DNA from: Planctomycetota bacterium
GTDB taxonomy: Bacteria > Planctomycetota > Planctomycetia > Isosphaerales > Isosphaeraceae
Direction of reading: 5' to 3'
Assembly: GCA_021791715.1 (NCBI GenBank)
Contig: JAJYWB010000062.1
Coordinates: 1-37,303, forward strand
DNA: 37,303 nucleotides
Made by a program: the position numbers and the translations under genes. This document shows, one piece after another, positions 7,985 through 17,120 of this stretch (its first letter is position 1; the number at the start of each line of letters is the position of its first letter). Under the pieces are notes generated by a model, which was given only the letters and a program-made list of their open reading frames with translations, was not told where the DNA came from and searched no databases.

Positions 7985-9841
7985 ATGATTAGAAGGTTGA
8001 AATTTGATTCGCGGCGGAACGACCGATCGGCGGTGATGTCGGGCGGCGCGATGGAATTTCGAGGAACCGATCACGGGGTGACGCGCGGCGGGTCGCCGGC
8101 GGTTGAGCGCGACGATGGAGGGGCGCGATCGAGTTGGTCTTTTTTCGAGCGGGTCGAACGTGCTATCTATAAGGTCCGATCGCCGTGCGGCGAAACGAAG
8201 GATGCGGCACGAGGGAAGCCAGAGATGACCGAAGCCGCGGCGGCGCCGCCGTCACGCGATCTACCTCCCGTATTGGGGCGGCTGTTGGGGGGCTCGCTGC
8301 TTTTGGCGTTGCGCGTTCCGTTACAGACGGTGCTCGCGCTCTGGAGCGTCCCGCTCATCCTCCGATCGCTCGGCGAGGATCTTAACGGAGCGTACGTTTT
8401 CGCGTGGAGTTTCGGCTTCCTCCAATCGCTCCTCGAATTCGGCATGAGTTCGTCGCTCCAACGGCAAATCTCCGAGGCGTGGACCAAGGGGGATCGCGAA
8501 GGGGTCGATCGCGGCGTCGCTTGCGGGATGAACTTCTACGCGGTCGTTTCGATCGTTCAGGCCGCGGTGTTGCTCGCGATCGCGCACGGCGCGCTCCCCA
8601 ATTCGGGATATGTGGGAAAATCATATAACCTGATTTTAAAGTTGCTTTGGTTGCAGGTGTTCACCGCGCCGTTTTACGGGCTTTCGATGGTGGTTTCGAG
8701 CGTGTTGCAGGCGGCTCGGCGGTACGATTTCATCCCCAGGCTCGAAGTCTTCATCGTCGTTTCGCGGTTCGTGATTTTGGTGACTGGTTTGCGGCTCGGC
8801 GTCGATTTCTTTTTGATCGTCGCGGCTCAAACCGTCGTTCAGATCGGTATGGCGCTGATCCCCTCGATTTACGTGATGACCCGCGATCTCGGCTTCAGGC
8901 CGCATTTTCGCGGGGCGAGGAGGTCGGATTACGCTTCGCTTCTTCGTACAAGTTTCTATATGTTTTTATTGCAATTAAGCGTGGTGTTGGCGACGAGCGT
9001 GGATACGACGATTTTGTTTTTCGCGTTGCCCGATCCCGGCCGCGCCACGACGATTTACAACAACGTGAGCAAAGCGTTCGTGCATATCCGCCAGACGGGT
9101 TGGACGTTGGCGTATCTGGTGCTTCCCGCGGTGGCGAGTTTGGTCGCGGCGCGCGATCACGAGGGGCTTGATCGCGTGAAATACGACGGTCCCCGGTTGC
9201 ACGCGGGGGTGCTGTTGCCGATCGCTCTTTTGGCGTGGCTTTACGCCGAGCCGTTTTTGTGGCTCTGGGTGGGTAAAGAATACGCGTCGTGGGCGTATTT
9301 GATGCGTCTGTTTTTGGTGGCGAGCCTTCCCCTTTGGATCGCGGTTCAGGTTCAGGCTGTGATCGGCATGGGGAAGGTTGAAGTCGTCGCGCTCTTGTCG
9401 CTCGCAGGGTCGCTCGTCAATCTGCCGCTTAGTTACTTTTTGACGCGGAAAATCGGCGTCGCGGGGGTGATCTGGGGCACCGTGCTGACGACCTTGTTCG
9501 CCAACTGGTTGGCGCCCGGAGTTTATGTGTTCAGAATCTTGAATATTAATTTAAGAACGTACTTTTTTCGAACGTTGGCGGCGCCGCTCGCGGGAGCGTT
9601 CGCGCTTGTGCCGGCGAGCTGGGCGACGGGGCGGTTTTTATCTCCCGAACCGCACGCGGGGGGGACGATCGCGCGGGTCGGTCCGCTGCTTGTGCATTTA
9701 TGCGTCGGCTGCGCCGCGTATTTGATCGGCTACGCGTGCGTCGCCGCGGGGCGCGAGGATCTCGTCAAACTTGCGCGGCGGTTACGGCGATTCCGGTTCG
9801 TTTCCACTCCGATCGTTCCCGCCGACGAGGTTTCAACCTAA
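7985..9841 (+). CDS. Polysaccharide flippase-like membrane protein (MOP/Wzx superfamily)
   Basis: From about residue 90 the 618-aa product is a run of 12-14 hydrophobic helices (for example LLGGSLLLALRVPLQTVLALWSVPLIL), with short loops and the GxxVxGxxxGT-like pattern near IGVAGVIWGTVLT typical of Wzx/MurJ-type flippases of the MOP superfamily. Such proteins move lipid-linked sugars across the inner membrane for surface polysaccharide assembly. No glycosyltransferase genes are nearby, so the substrate is unknown. The first 80 residues are charged and unlike the family; an internal ATG at 8225 (MTEAAA) gives a more usual N-terminus of 538 aa. The ATG at 7985 has no ribosome site but has an ATTATA box six bases upstream, as for a leaderless message, so both starts are possible. 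Confidence 0.82.
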   Translation: MIRRLKFDSRRNDRSAVMSGGAMEFRGTDHGVTRGGSPAVERDDGGARSSWSFFERVERAIYKVRSPCGETKDAARGKPEMTEAAAAPPSRDLPPVLGRLLGGSLLLALRVPLQTVLALWSVPLILRSLGEDLNGAYVFAWSFGFLQSLLEFGMSSSLQRQISEAWTKGDREGVDRGVACGMNFYAVVSIVQAAVLLAIAHGALPNSGYVGKSYNLILKLLWLQVFTAPFYGLSMVVSSVLQAARRYDFIPRLEVFIVVSRFVILVTGLRLGVDFFLIVAAQTVVQIGMALIPSIYVMTRDLGFRPHFRGARRSDYASLLRTSFYMFLLQLSVVLATSVDTTILFFALPDPGRATTIYNNVSKAFVHIRQTGWTLAYLVLPAVASLVAARDHEGLDRVKYDGPRLHAGVLLPIALLAWLYAEPFLWLWVGKEYASWAYLMRLFLVASLPLWIAVQVQAVIGMGKVEVVALLSLAGSLVNLPLSYFLTRKIGVAGVIWGTVLTTLFANWLAPGVYVFRILNINLRTYFFRTLAAPLAGAFALVPASWATGRFLSPEPHAGGTIARVGPLLVHLCVGCAAYLIGYACVAAGREDLVKLARRLRRFRFVSTPIVPADEVST

Positions 9842-10021
9842 CGCGGCGAAGCCGCGATCATAGCAAACCGACGCACGAGAGAGGGTCTTCTGATAATATC
9901 ATGAAAACTATCGATTGATCATTTGATCGGCCCCTCGCTTGAGCGTCGGTTTAATCTAATCTCTTCATCCGTTCGCTCAAAAGATGCGCGCACGGCGCGT
10001 GGAAGATACAGCCGATAACTC

Positions 10022-10132
10022 TAGAGGCTATCCGGAAAGAAATCCGCATATCGGCGGGATTCGAGTACCAACCCGAAATTGGGAGGTTTAACCCGAAATT
10101 GGGAGGGCGAACCTCCAGGTGACCCGATTTAA
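10022..10132 (+). repeat. Dispersed hairpin repeat, copy C (plus)
   Basis: It starts with TAGAGGCTATCCGGA and ends with the conserved core GGGAGGGCGAACCTCC followed by GGTGA. The start word and the core are shared, in the same order, with the copies at 10170-10333 and 37138-37303. It is shorter than the others and contains an internal 20-bp tandem duplication at 10070-10106. Confidence 0.7.
10070..10106 (+). repeat. Tandem 20-bp repeat inside dispersed repeat copy C
   Basis: AACCCGAAATTGGGAGG occurs at 10070-10086 and again at 10090-10106, so the unit is 20 bases. AACCCGAAATTGGG is itself partly self-complementary. Confidence 0.85.
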
Positions 10133-10169
10133 TATATATAATTTTCTTGACGGTGTAAACGGCCTCTTC

Positions 10170-10333
10170 GCATGAGTTTACGAAAAGAGGCTCACCGGGA
10201 GGTTCGCCCTCCCAAATAGAAATAACTGAACATCTATCTCTGTTATACGTCGTGATGAATTTGATGAAATGGCGCCGTAAATCGAAAAATCAAGCCGATA
10301 TCGCCGTGAGAGAACTTCCGGATCGCCTCTTGG
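10170..10333 (-). repeat. Dispersed hairpin repeat, copy A (minus)
   Basis: Read on the minus strand it starts AGAGGCGATCCGGA near 10330 and ends with CTATTTGGGAGGGCGAACCT, CCCGGTGAG and CTCTTTTCGT. The terminal ~45 bases match the right-end copy at about 37250-37293 with only a few differences, and the start word also matches. The core GGGAGG-GCGAA-CCTCCC is a 6-bp stem with a five-base loop. Confidence 0.8.
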
Positions 10334-10718
10334 CTTCGACTTAACCTCGACCGATCGAGAATCCGAAAATATGGAAACAAACAATCATTAATTAACTCGC
10401 ATTTTTCGGATCACGAGAGCGAATCCGCGGCTTGATCGGGAGCGCTTCGGGGGATCAAAACGACGAGCAAATCAACGCGGAAGGGAATTGGGGCTCGCCG
10501 CGGGCGTCGGGTCGATTATAGTAAAGAAAGGGTCGAGTAATAACCTCCCTTTTTGATCAAGAAACGACGTCCGGAGAATTATTCGTCCTTTCCGCACGCG
10601 AACTCGACGCGCAAGCGAGTGCGCAATATTGGGATACCTTGGTATTTCGGGAAGTTGTTATAGGCAATCCTCAGGCGTCGGACGGAGATGCGAGACGAGG
10701 AGACGGGAAGGGAGCTTG

Positions 10719-11528
10719 ATGTCGATCAACGGATACGGCGACGGAGAGTCCGCGAGCGAAGGCGGAAAAACGCGGCTTGATCCGCTGTTGGCGACGGTTC
10801 GTCTGGATCCCACGCTGTTTCAGAAGCGATATTCCGGCCGGCGGTTGGTGTCGATCGGCGTTCTTGTGCTCTTGGTGATATGGGGATCGATCTACGCGCT
10901 CTTTCGCGATTGGCGATCGAAATACTACGCGAGGGTATCGACGGGTCGAGCGTTCGCCGAGGCTAAACTGGCGCCGATCGTCGAGCCTTTGGCCGATACG
11001 ATTCCCCCGGGAGTCGACCCCAAGAGTTGGGAAGATGCGATCGCGGCGACGAGCGCTATGCTCGGCACTCTCGCGGGATCGGGCCAAATGACCGAAATCC
11101 AGCTTGAAAAGCTCGCGAACGACGTTTCGAGGCGAATTCAGCGATCACGCGTCGAGACGATTCAGGCCGATCTGATCGAGCTTTGGGACGATATGCAACA
11201 AGGCGGTCCCGCTTCGGTCGTTTCGATCGAACGACCGCGTGAACTTATTCCCACTCCCCGACTTGTCGAACGATTCGCGGGTTTAAGACCCGCTGACGTT
11301 GAGGAATCTCGCTGGTTGGATCGGATCACGAAGTTGAGGAACCGCCTGGCCGAGCTCACGCGACCTCGCTCGGCGCTTACCCCCGAACGCAGGCAGTCGC
11401 TCCGCCGAACGGTCGATCGCGAGGCGACCGCCGCGACCAAAACCGATGCGAACGAACGATTGACCGCGATCGAGCAATCGGTTTTGGAATATGAAAAAGC
11501 GACGAGCGATCCCGTAATTCAAAAATAA
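10719..11528 (+). CDS. Membrane-anchored protein of unknown function
   Basis: The open frame reaches back to 10629, but the ATG at 10719 has AAGGGAG four to five bases upstream and gives a sensible N-terminus, so a 269-aa product is preferred. There is one membrane helix at residues ~42-62 (RLVSIGVLVLLVIWGSIYALF), with ~40 mostly polar residues before it. The remainder (63-269) is Arg/Glu/Ala-rich and predicted helical, with possible coiled-coil stretches near the C-terminus (RLAELTRPRSALTPERRQSLRRTVDREA). No enzyme motif is visible. It converges with the next gene. Such single-pass, charged proteins could be structural or part of an envelope complex, but no specific role is supported. Confidence 0.72.
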   Translation: MSINGYGDGESASEGGKTRLDPLLATVRLDPTLFQKRYSGRRLVSIGVLVLLVIWGSIYALFRDWRSKYYARVSTGRAFAEAKLAPIVEPLADTIPPGVDPKSWEDAIAATSAMLGTLAGSGQMTEIQLEKLANDVSRRIQRSRVETIQADLIELWDDMQQGGPASVVSIERPRELIPTPRLVERFAGLRPADVEESRWLDRITKLRNRLAELTRPRSALTPERRQSLRRTVDREATAATKTDANERLTAIEQSVLEYEKATSDPVIQK

Positions 11529-11636
11529 GGAATTACGTCGCATTAACAAGTCTCGGAATGCGGATCGTGCTTTTCATCGTTCGCGGGTTGTGGGGCGAAG
11601 GGTCGAGAGCGGCGGATTGGTATCGGCGGATCGTGA

Positions 11637-12227
11637 TCACCGCTCCTGGGGAATGCCGATGAAGCCGCGTGGTGAGCGAGTGAGGTTGATGCGATCGACC
11701 TTCCAAACGCCCGGGCTCGTTTCTTCGAATCCGAGCGACCAATCGGTGGTGTTCGGGGGGAATTCGGATTGAATCATGTCGACGCCGAAGCGTCCCGCGG
11801 TGAGCGCTTTGAATTCGGCGGTTCCGTGCCGCGCCAGGGTTTGCACGTTGACTTCCAATTTGCTGATTGAAATGATATCAAAATGAGTTTGTTTAATACC
11901 GAAGGCGATCGAATCGCGCGCTTTTTGGCCTTCGAGCGACGAGTTGCGAACCGAGAGGACGACGTCGGGGGTGAGTTTGGCGAGGGCGGAGTCGGGATCG
12001 TTGGATTGGACGTCGCGTGCCAGTCCAATGACGACGTCTTCGATCCGTTCGGCGTCGGTGACCCAAAGCCGCTCGATCGCGAATTCGCCGAGACCGATCG
12101 CCGTCGCGGCGAGCGCTATGATCAGGAATTTCCCTTGTTGCGAAACGCGCAGAGCGATCAGCGAGGCGACCGCGACGATCCCGCAGATCGTAACGATCGG
12201 CCAGGGATCTTCGAGAACGTAATGCAT
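11637..12227 (-). CDS. Small membrane protein with SnoaL/NTF2-like-looking C-terminal domain
   Basis: This 196-aa product has two membrane helices at residues ~9-27 and ~33-50. Then comes a soluble domain (60-196) whose pattern, a helix with AERIEDVVIGLARDVQSNDPDSALAKLTPDVVLSV followed by strands and a closing GVWKVDRINL strand, resembles SnoaL/NTF2-like (DUF4440-type) folds. That fold assignment is from pattern only. No catalytic residues stand out. The ATG at 12227 lacks a strong ribosome site. The gene lies downstream of the adaptor gene on the same strand, but a strong hairpin at 12287-12321 separates them, so it is probably expressed on its own. Function unknown. Confidence 0.72.
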   Translation of the reverse strand: MHYVLEDPWPIVTICGIVAVASLIALRVSQQGKFLIIALAATAIGLGEFAIERLWVTDAERIEDVVIGLARDVQSNDPDSALAKLTPDVVLSVRNSSLEGQKARDSIAFGIKQTHFDIISISKLEVNVQTLARHGTAEFKALTAGRFGVDMIQSEFPPNTTDWSLGFEETSPGVWKVDRINLTRSPRGFIGIPQER

Positions 12228-12286
12228 AGAAGATTAAGATTTTCTAGAAGTGAGAAGGCGAAAATTCGTGTTGAATAAACAATCGA

Positions 12287-12321
12287 CCGCGGAGGGTACG
12301 CGTGAGCGAAGCCCTCCGCGG
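12287..12321 (-). terminator. Hairpin terminator after the adaptor gene
   Basis: CCGCGGAGGG at 12287-12296 pairs perfectly with CCCTCCGCGG at 12312-12321 (10 bp, 15-base loop). It lies 20 bases past the adaptor stop codon and is followed by moderately T-rich sequence on both strands, so it may act in both directions. Confidence 0.7.
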
Positions 12322-12341
12322 CGTTTTGTTCGGGGCTTTGA

Positions 12342-13877
12342 TTAGTGTCCCGCGGGCTTTTTGATGTTGGCCTCTTCGGCGAGAACGGGAACTCCGTCGC
12401 CGATTGAACCGTTGTAGCTGAGGACGACTTTGTCCTTCATGTTGAGTCCCTTACCCGTGACGATTTCGGCGTCGATTCCGCTGTCGTTGCCGACGGTGAC
12501 GGGAACCTTGACGGCTTTGCCGTCGCGGACGACATAAACAAAGTTTTTCTTGTTGTCGTCGACCTGGATCGCACCCGAAGGGACGTGGATATCGCCCGAA
12601 GGCGGAGCGAGGTGGATTAGCGCCTGGCCGTACATACCGTCGCGGAGAGCACCGTCGGTGTTGACGATGTCGATCTCGATACGCATCGTTCGCGACTCGG
12701 CGTTTTCCGAATCGGCGATTCGAGCCACCTTGCCTTTGAAAATTCGGCCCGCGAGGGCGTCGATCCGCAGATCGGTGGGGTCGCCGATATCGCAATAAGG
12801 TACGTCGCGATCGGGAACCATAACGATCACCCGCATCACGTCGGTGCGGGTGACGGTGAACAGCGGCTTGGTGCCGCTTGTCGTCGCCGATCGAATGAAA
12901 TCGCCCGAATGGAAGTTCCGCACCGTCACGACGCCGTCGTACGGGGAAATGATTTTGAGATATTTGACGAGTTCTTCAAGCCGGCCGAGATCGGCCCGAG
13001 CGACATCGAGTTCGGCCTTCGCGGTCATCAAATTCGCTTCGGCGTCGAGGACTTTGGCTTCGGCCGCGGAAACCTCGGCCTTACCGTGAACGACCTGCGC
13101 CTTCACCGTGTTCTCGTCGGCGATCGATTCATCCAGGTGAGCCTGTTCCTCGTCGACATAACGACGATCGACCGATCCCGATTGCCAAAGCTTTAGAATA
13201 CGTTCATATTGAATATCGCGGAATTTGTGGTTGGCGACGGCGCGTTCGACAGCGGCCTCGTATTGCTTCACCAAAGCCTTCGACGCGTCGAGATTCGCCT
13301 TGGCGGTTTGAATCAACGCCTTCGCCTGATCGATTTGAGCCTCGCGCTGTTTCACGACGGCTCGGGCCTGTTCGGCTTGTTTTTCAAGCGGAGGATAAAG
13401 GATTTCGCCGAGCAAATCCCCTTTTTTCACCTTCGATCCGATATCGATATATTCGCCGGGGTGACCGGGAACTTCTTTTTCTTGCCAATAGCCCGAGACC
13501 GTGTTCGCCTCGAGATCGGCGAATTGGAAGGCGTGCACCGAGCCAGGTTGATCCGTCACGCGTTCGATGCCCCCTTTTTGGGGGTAAACATACTGAACGG
13601 CGGTCTTTCCCACGTCGGAATCGGCGCCGGCTTCACCGGATTTCTCCGAGCCCCCCTCGGCGGAGGCTTTTCCTTCCGAGGAGTTTTTCCCTTCAAGGAA
13701 GAAAAACCCGAGTCCGCAGCCCACGATCGCGATAAGCGCGATCAAAATTAGCGGTAACTTCCTGGACTTGTGTTTCGGCGACGCATCCATCGCCGTGGGA
13801 GAAGGCGTGTTGTTGGTTGTGTGATCGAGACTTGTGCTCGCGGCGGGCTTCGAATCAGTATGCGATGTCGCGGTCAT
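12342..13877 (-). CDS. RND efflux periplasmic adaptor (HlyD/membrane fusion family)
   Basis: Adaptor proteins link an inner-membrane RND pump to an outer-membrane channel. The ATG at 13877 (511 aa) is chosen over the longer frame from 13904 because GGAGGT lies four bases before it. A membrane helix spans residues ~41-61. After it come a lipoyl/barrel-sandwich half (EVPGHPGEYIDIGSKVKKGDLLGEI), a long alpha-helical hairpin rich in Ala, Glu, Lys and Gln (about 150-290), the second lipoyl half (LKIISPYDGVVTVRNFHSGDFIRS), a beta-barrel, and a membrane-proximal domain. This order is standard for the family. It is the only adaptor in the window and probably serves one or all three RND permeases at 17586-28274, although it is 3.7 kb away on the opposite strand. 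Confidence 0.93.
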   Translation of the reverse strand: MTATSHTDSKPAASTSLDHTTNNTPSPTAMDASPKHKSRKLPLILIALIAIVGCGLGFFFLEGKNSSEGKASAEGGSEKSGEAGADSDVGKTAVQYVYPQKGGIERVTDQPGSVHAFQFADLEANTVSGYWQEKEVPGHPGEYIDIGSKVKKGDLLGEILYPPLEKQAEQARAVVKQREAQIDQAKALIQTAKANLDASKALVKQYEAAVERAVANHKFRDIQYERILKLWQSGSVDRRYVDEEQAHLDESIADENTVKAQVVHGKAEVSAAEAKVLDAEANLMTAKAELDVARADLGRLEELVKYLKIISPYDGVVTVRNFHSGDFIRSATTSGTKPLFTVTRTDVMRVIVMVPDRDVPYCDIGDPTDLRIDALAGRIFKGKVARIADSENAESRTMRIEIDIVNTDGALRDGMYGQALIHLAPPSGDIHVPSGAIQVDDNKKNFVYVVRDGKAVKVPVTVGNDSGIDAEIVTGKGLNMKDKVVLSYNGSIGDGVPVLAEEANIKKPAGH

Positions 13878-14069
13878 ATTGACCTCCGAATGGGACGGTT
13901 CCACTTGGTTGATCGGTCGAAACGGACATTGGGGATTACGAGGATCGGTGTTTGAATCCCTCTATCCGAACGGAAAATCACGGCCTGAGGACGTTTCGGC
14001 GACCGAGGCGGTCGGAGTCGGACGGTCTGTTTCGTCGCCGCCGACGTTCTATTTGCGACTGAGCATCGG

Positions 14070-14435
14070 TCAACAACGCAAGGGACGCGAATTCACACGC
14101 GCGTCGCGTCCGGACATGGCTCCAATATAACGTCCGATGGGAGAGTTCGAGAAAGGGTTTCTTAAGAAAAATCGCCGCAAGCGGTGACAACCACGCGGAA
14201 TCGATCGCACCGTCGAGCCGGCCGATTCGACCACGATCGGGTCGGCTTCCGCCTGCACGAACTCGCACCGTCGCCCTCGATGCTTCAAAGGGACGCGATC
14301 CGCTGCGAGCGATCGCGATCGTTCGCCCGTTATGGTAAGGGTTCGTTGCTTGGCGAACGCGCCCATACAGAGAATCAACAACAGGATCGCGCGAAATATC
14401 GGCACGGCGATCCTTAAAACTGCGGCGATTCTCAC
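14070..14435 (-). CDS. Possible small secreted protein (121 aa), uncertain
   Basis: A GTG at 14435 is preceded by GAGGGGG seven to eight bases upstream. The product begins with a plausible signal peptide (residues 1-29, ending LLLILCMGAFAKQ) and is then Arg-rich with no recognised domain. It lies 192 bases before the adaptor gene on the same strand. It has exactly the same length as the candidate at 17121-17486 and both end in RPLRC, but they are otherwise dissimilar. Coding status is uncertain; the Arg-rich body could be a chance open frame in this sequence. Confidence 0.3.
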   Translation of the reverse strand: MRIAAVLRIAVPIFRAILLLILCMGAFAKQRTLTITGERSRSLAADRVPLKHRGRRCEFVQAEADPIVVESAGSTVRSIPRGCHRLRRFFLRNPFSNSPIGRYIGAMSGRDARVNSRPLRC

Positions 14436-15427
14436 GGGTTCGCCCCCTCGGTCGACACATCTTGCTCAAGTGATGTCGAAAAATTCAGAAAGCGATTTTC
14501 CTATGTTTGTTTGGAGAGTCTCATCGTTTGGGGGGAATCGCGGCGATCGATCGGACCGCGTCGGACTCTTTTTGTTAATGTAACGTAACACACGCCGCGA
14601 GACTAGGGGAAATCGCGCGAATCGAAGTCGAATTCACGCGTCAGCCTCGAACATGCGTCTCCCCGCCTTGACGCGCGGAGCGGATCCCGCGGCGTTAACC
14701 CGCCCGATAGGCGTTTCGGAACGGCGAGCCGCCGATCTCAACCGGAATTCACGATTCATCGAATTCACGGACGGGATTATATCTAAGCTTGTTTAATAGA
14801 TTGTATTTTTATCTATGTGATGATTATTCATTTTAGGTGAATCATTCCGAGACGACCGTCGGATCGTTCTCGCCGAGATCGTTTGAATGAATCCGCTCGC
14901 TTACAGAAGCCGCGGTTGATCCGCCGCGGAGGAGGAAATCGCAGATTCAGATCGTAAACAAACGATTGCGAGATAACGAACCGAAGGCGGTGATCGGATT
15001 CGTTGAGCCGCTCGCTTCGGTCTATCTATTACGAAGCGAATAACGAATCAATCCGCGCCGCGTGAGTCTCGCACTCTGTGAGAGTTTTACCCGTTGCGAG
15101 ATTCTCGCCCCGTCGGAATCAAAATCGGGATTGATACCACTTTATCGGCGGGTGGTTATCGAGGATCGTCACCAGTCGAGCCGGTCGATTCATCCCGTGT
15201 CGCGGTTCCGCGTGTTTGCGTTCCGAGGGATCATCGGAAACACGTCGGCCGACGTTCGATGAACTCTGAATCAGTATATGATCCTATAGAAGATCTTGTG
15301 CCGATAAAGTCGGGACGAAGGCGCGTCGAGATCGAAATCGTCGTTCGCCCGACTTTCTCCGAAACACTCGAGAACCACGTATTAGGTTCCTGATAAAAAC
15401 GAGCAGATATCAAAGAGAATGAGAATC
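14436..15427. other. Intergenic region, no gene seen
   Basis: This 992-base stretch has only short frames of under 100 codons. Bases 14770-14850 are AT-rich with two small stem-like elements (ATAGAT/ATCTAT and TTCA/TGAA types), which could be promoter or regulatory DNA. I see no tRNA, terminator of note or mobile element. Confidence 0.6.
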
Positions 15428-16408
15428 TCATGATTTTGTGAGAAGATCGTCCCATCCTTTCGCGGAGAGAACTCGACGCGCCAATCGCTTGAGCCGTTCC
15501 AGATCGTCGATCGATTCGATCTTCGATCGTGCCGCGGAGTCGGGCGTGCCGAGGAGCGTCTCTCCCAGTGAGAGCAGCATTTCGCGCGCGGCGACCAGGC
15601 CCTTTTGAAGGCCCTCCTCAATTGCTTGCTGTCGTCCCTTTTCAAGGCCCTCCTCAATTCCCTCCTGTCGTCCCTCTTGCCGTCCCTCCTGTCGTCCCTC
15701 TTCGAGGCCCTTCTGAACGCCTTTTTTCTCCCCTTCTTCAAGGAGCATTTGGTAAAACGACGACTCTTGCAAAAGATTCATCGACGAAAGCCTCCTCATC
15801 AAATCCTCGATCTCAAGACGGCCGATTCGCAATCCCGCCATGAGCAGAGAAGTCACCATTATTGTACTCGCGGTCGACGAATCCGTCTCGTGAATCATGC
15901 GATTATCAATTCGCCGTAAGACATTCGGTACCGCTTCGTCGGCGACGTTCGCCAAGGCCGCCATCGGCAAGATCGCGGGTGATCCGTTCAAAATGGCCTC
16001 GGCGTCTAAATTCCATACGCGAATGACGGGATATCGGAAAAGCGTCACGAGGCCGAATGGGTCGATTGATCGGCTGTATTCTCCGTTGAATTCACTCGAA
16101 TCGGCCGAGGGACGGAGCAACGTGAGGATGCTCAACACCGGTAACCTCGCTTCGCCGGCGATCAGCACGTTCGCGCGGAACATTCGCTCGATCGTGTTTT
16201 CTCCAGGCGTCGATTGATTCTCGATATGAATCATTCGCGGAACGGGTCCGTCGATCTTGAACACCTTGTCGACGTCCGATTTGACCGTCGAAACCTCGGT
16301 GTTGACGACGGAAACGGGCCCGTCGGGATCGATCCCGAAGAACCGCAACCACGCGACGGGATCATAATCCATCAGCGTTTTCATCGTGATATCGAACGGC
16401 TTGTGCAT
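15428..16408 (-). CDS. Rpn/PD-(D/E)XK nuclease-like family protein
   Basis: The N-terminal part (residues 1-150) looks like the PD-(D/E)XK nuclease-like domain of Rpn-type or 'transposase-related' proteins: MHKPFDITMKTL, a DxD-containing segment near D45/D47 (VDKVFKID), and MIHIENQS with E63-x-Q65 in place of the usual E-x-K. A middle helical part follows. At about residues 220-270 is a run of EGRQEGRQEGRQEG-like repeats, typical of this family's flexible or coiled C-terminal part. Rpn proteins are associated with RecA-independent recombination in enterobacteria; activity of this divergent group is unproven. At 326 aa it is full-length with no frameshift. It sits between the adaptor gene and the RND permease genes. 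I see no terminal inverted repeats or target duplication around it, so it is not shown to be a mobile element. Confidence 0.83.
   Translation of the reverse strand: MHKPFDITMKTLMDYDPVAWLRFFGIDPDGPVSVVNTEVSTVKSDVDKVFKIDGPVPRMIHIENQSTPGENTIERMFRANVLIAGEARLPVLSILTLLRPSADSSEFNGEYSRSIDPFGLVTLFRYPVIRVWNLDAEAILNGSPAILPMAALANVADEAVPNVLRRIDNRMIHETDSSTASTIMVTSLLMAGLRIGRLEIEDLMRRLSSMNLLQESSFYQMLLEEGEKKGVQKGLEEGRQEGRQEGRQEGIEEGLEKGRQQAIEEGLQKGLVAAREMLLSLGETLLGTPDSAARSKIESIDDLERLKRLARRVLSAKGWDDLLTKS
15625..15715 (-). repeat. 12-bp in-frame tandem repeats in the Rpn-like gene
   Basis: Imperfect copies of a GTCGTCCCTCTT-type 12-mer encode the repeated EGRQ/EGRQ units. Slippage here would change the protein in steps of four residues without breaking the frame. 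Confidence 0.7.
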
Positions 16409-17120
16409 CGCGGAATCCGAAAATCATCGAGAACGTGATCGAAAACACAAATGCCGATCAAACATACCGCGGTTTCTTGGAGTTACAAGTTCCCAAAACA
16501 ATTAATTCTTTTTATTTAAATACTAATAATCAATATAATAAATATGCAAGTTGTCGTGTCGAGTCCGGCGCTTCGTCGGCCGCGCCGGGGCGATGATCGA
16601 CGGAAAACTCGTCGCGGGCGTCTCTCCAGGAGCGACGAACATCGAGCAATTAACTTTAAATTAATTTAACAATTAAGCATATAACGGCATTCTTCGTCGG
16701 TTCATAGGCGAGCCGTGGTCGGGGGGGACGAGGCGCGGTCGGAATCGGTGTTTAAGCGATTTCGACCGGGGAAAGTGGAAACCGAACCGCGCGCGTCGCG
16801 CCCGATCGAAGCGCGATTCGATTGGAGGCGACGATCGATTTCCACGATCGATCGAAAAGCTTGTTTTCGGCGGCGAGGGTTCGCGGCGCGGATCGCCAAG
16901 CCGTCGAACATGAGCGGGACGGGAAGATCGTTCATCGCGGGTTTTGGGGGATTCTCACGTTTCGCGTCGGAAGCGTCGAGAATACCCGAACGCGGCGCGG
17001 CCTATTTGTCGGGCTTGTCGAAATTTTTTCGAGGACCGCTTGCCGGCGGGCTCGCGATCGATCAGAATCATCTATCGCGTCGAAGGATGGTTTCGCCTCG
17101 TACGCCGAGTGAGCTTAAGC
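16409..17120. other. Intergenic region with AT-rich islands
   Basis: Bases 16490-16545 and 16645-16690 are strongly AT-rich and could hold promoters for the flanking divergent genes. Several overlapping frames in 16700-17280 are Arg/Ser-rich, mutually exclusive and unlike any family, so I do not call them genes. Confidence 0.55.

Larger units (their letters stand above)
9842..10718. other. Intergenic region with two copies of a dispersed repeat
   Basis: This 877-base gap contains no convincing gene. It begins with a small CGCGGC-GAA-GCCGCG hairpin directly after the flippase stop. Two copies of a small repeat lie at 10022-10132 (plus) and 10170-10333 (minus), separated by an AT-rich stretch. 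A weak AAAGGG/CCCTTT hairpin with T residues is at about 10525-10555. Confidence 0.7.

Noticed and set aside
9842..9856. CGCGGC-GAA-GCCGCG hairpin after the flippase stop as a terminator
   Set aside because: The stem is short and no T-tract follows.
15428..16408. Rpn-like gene as an insertion sequence
   Set aside because: Although related to proteins often labelled transposase-like, no terminal inverted repeats or target duplications are visible at its borders.
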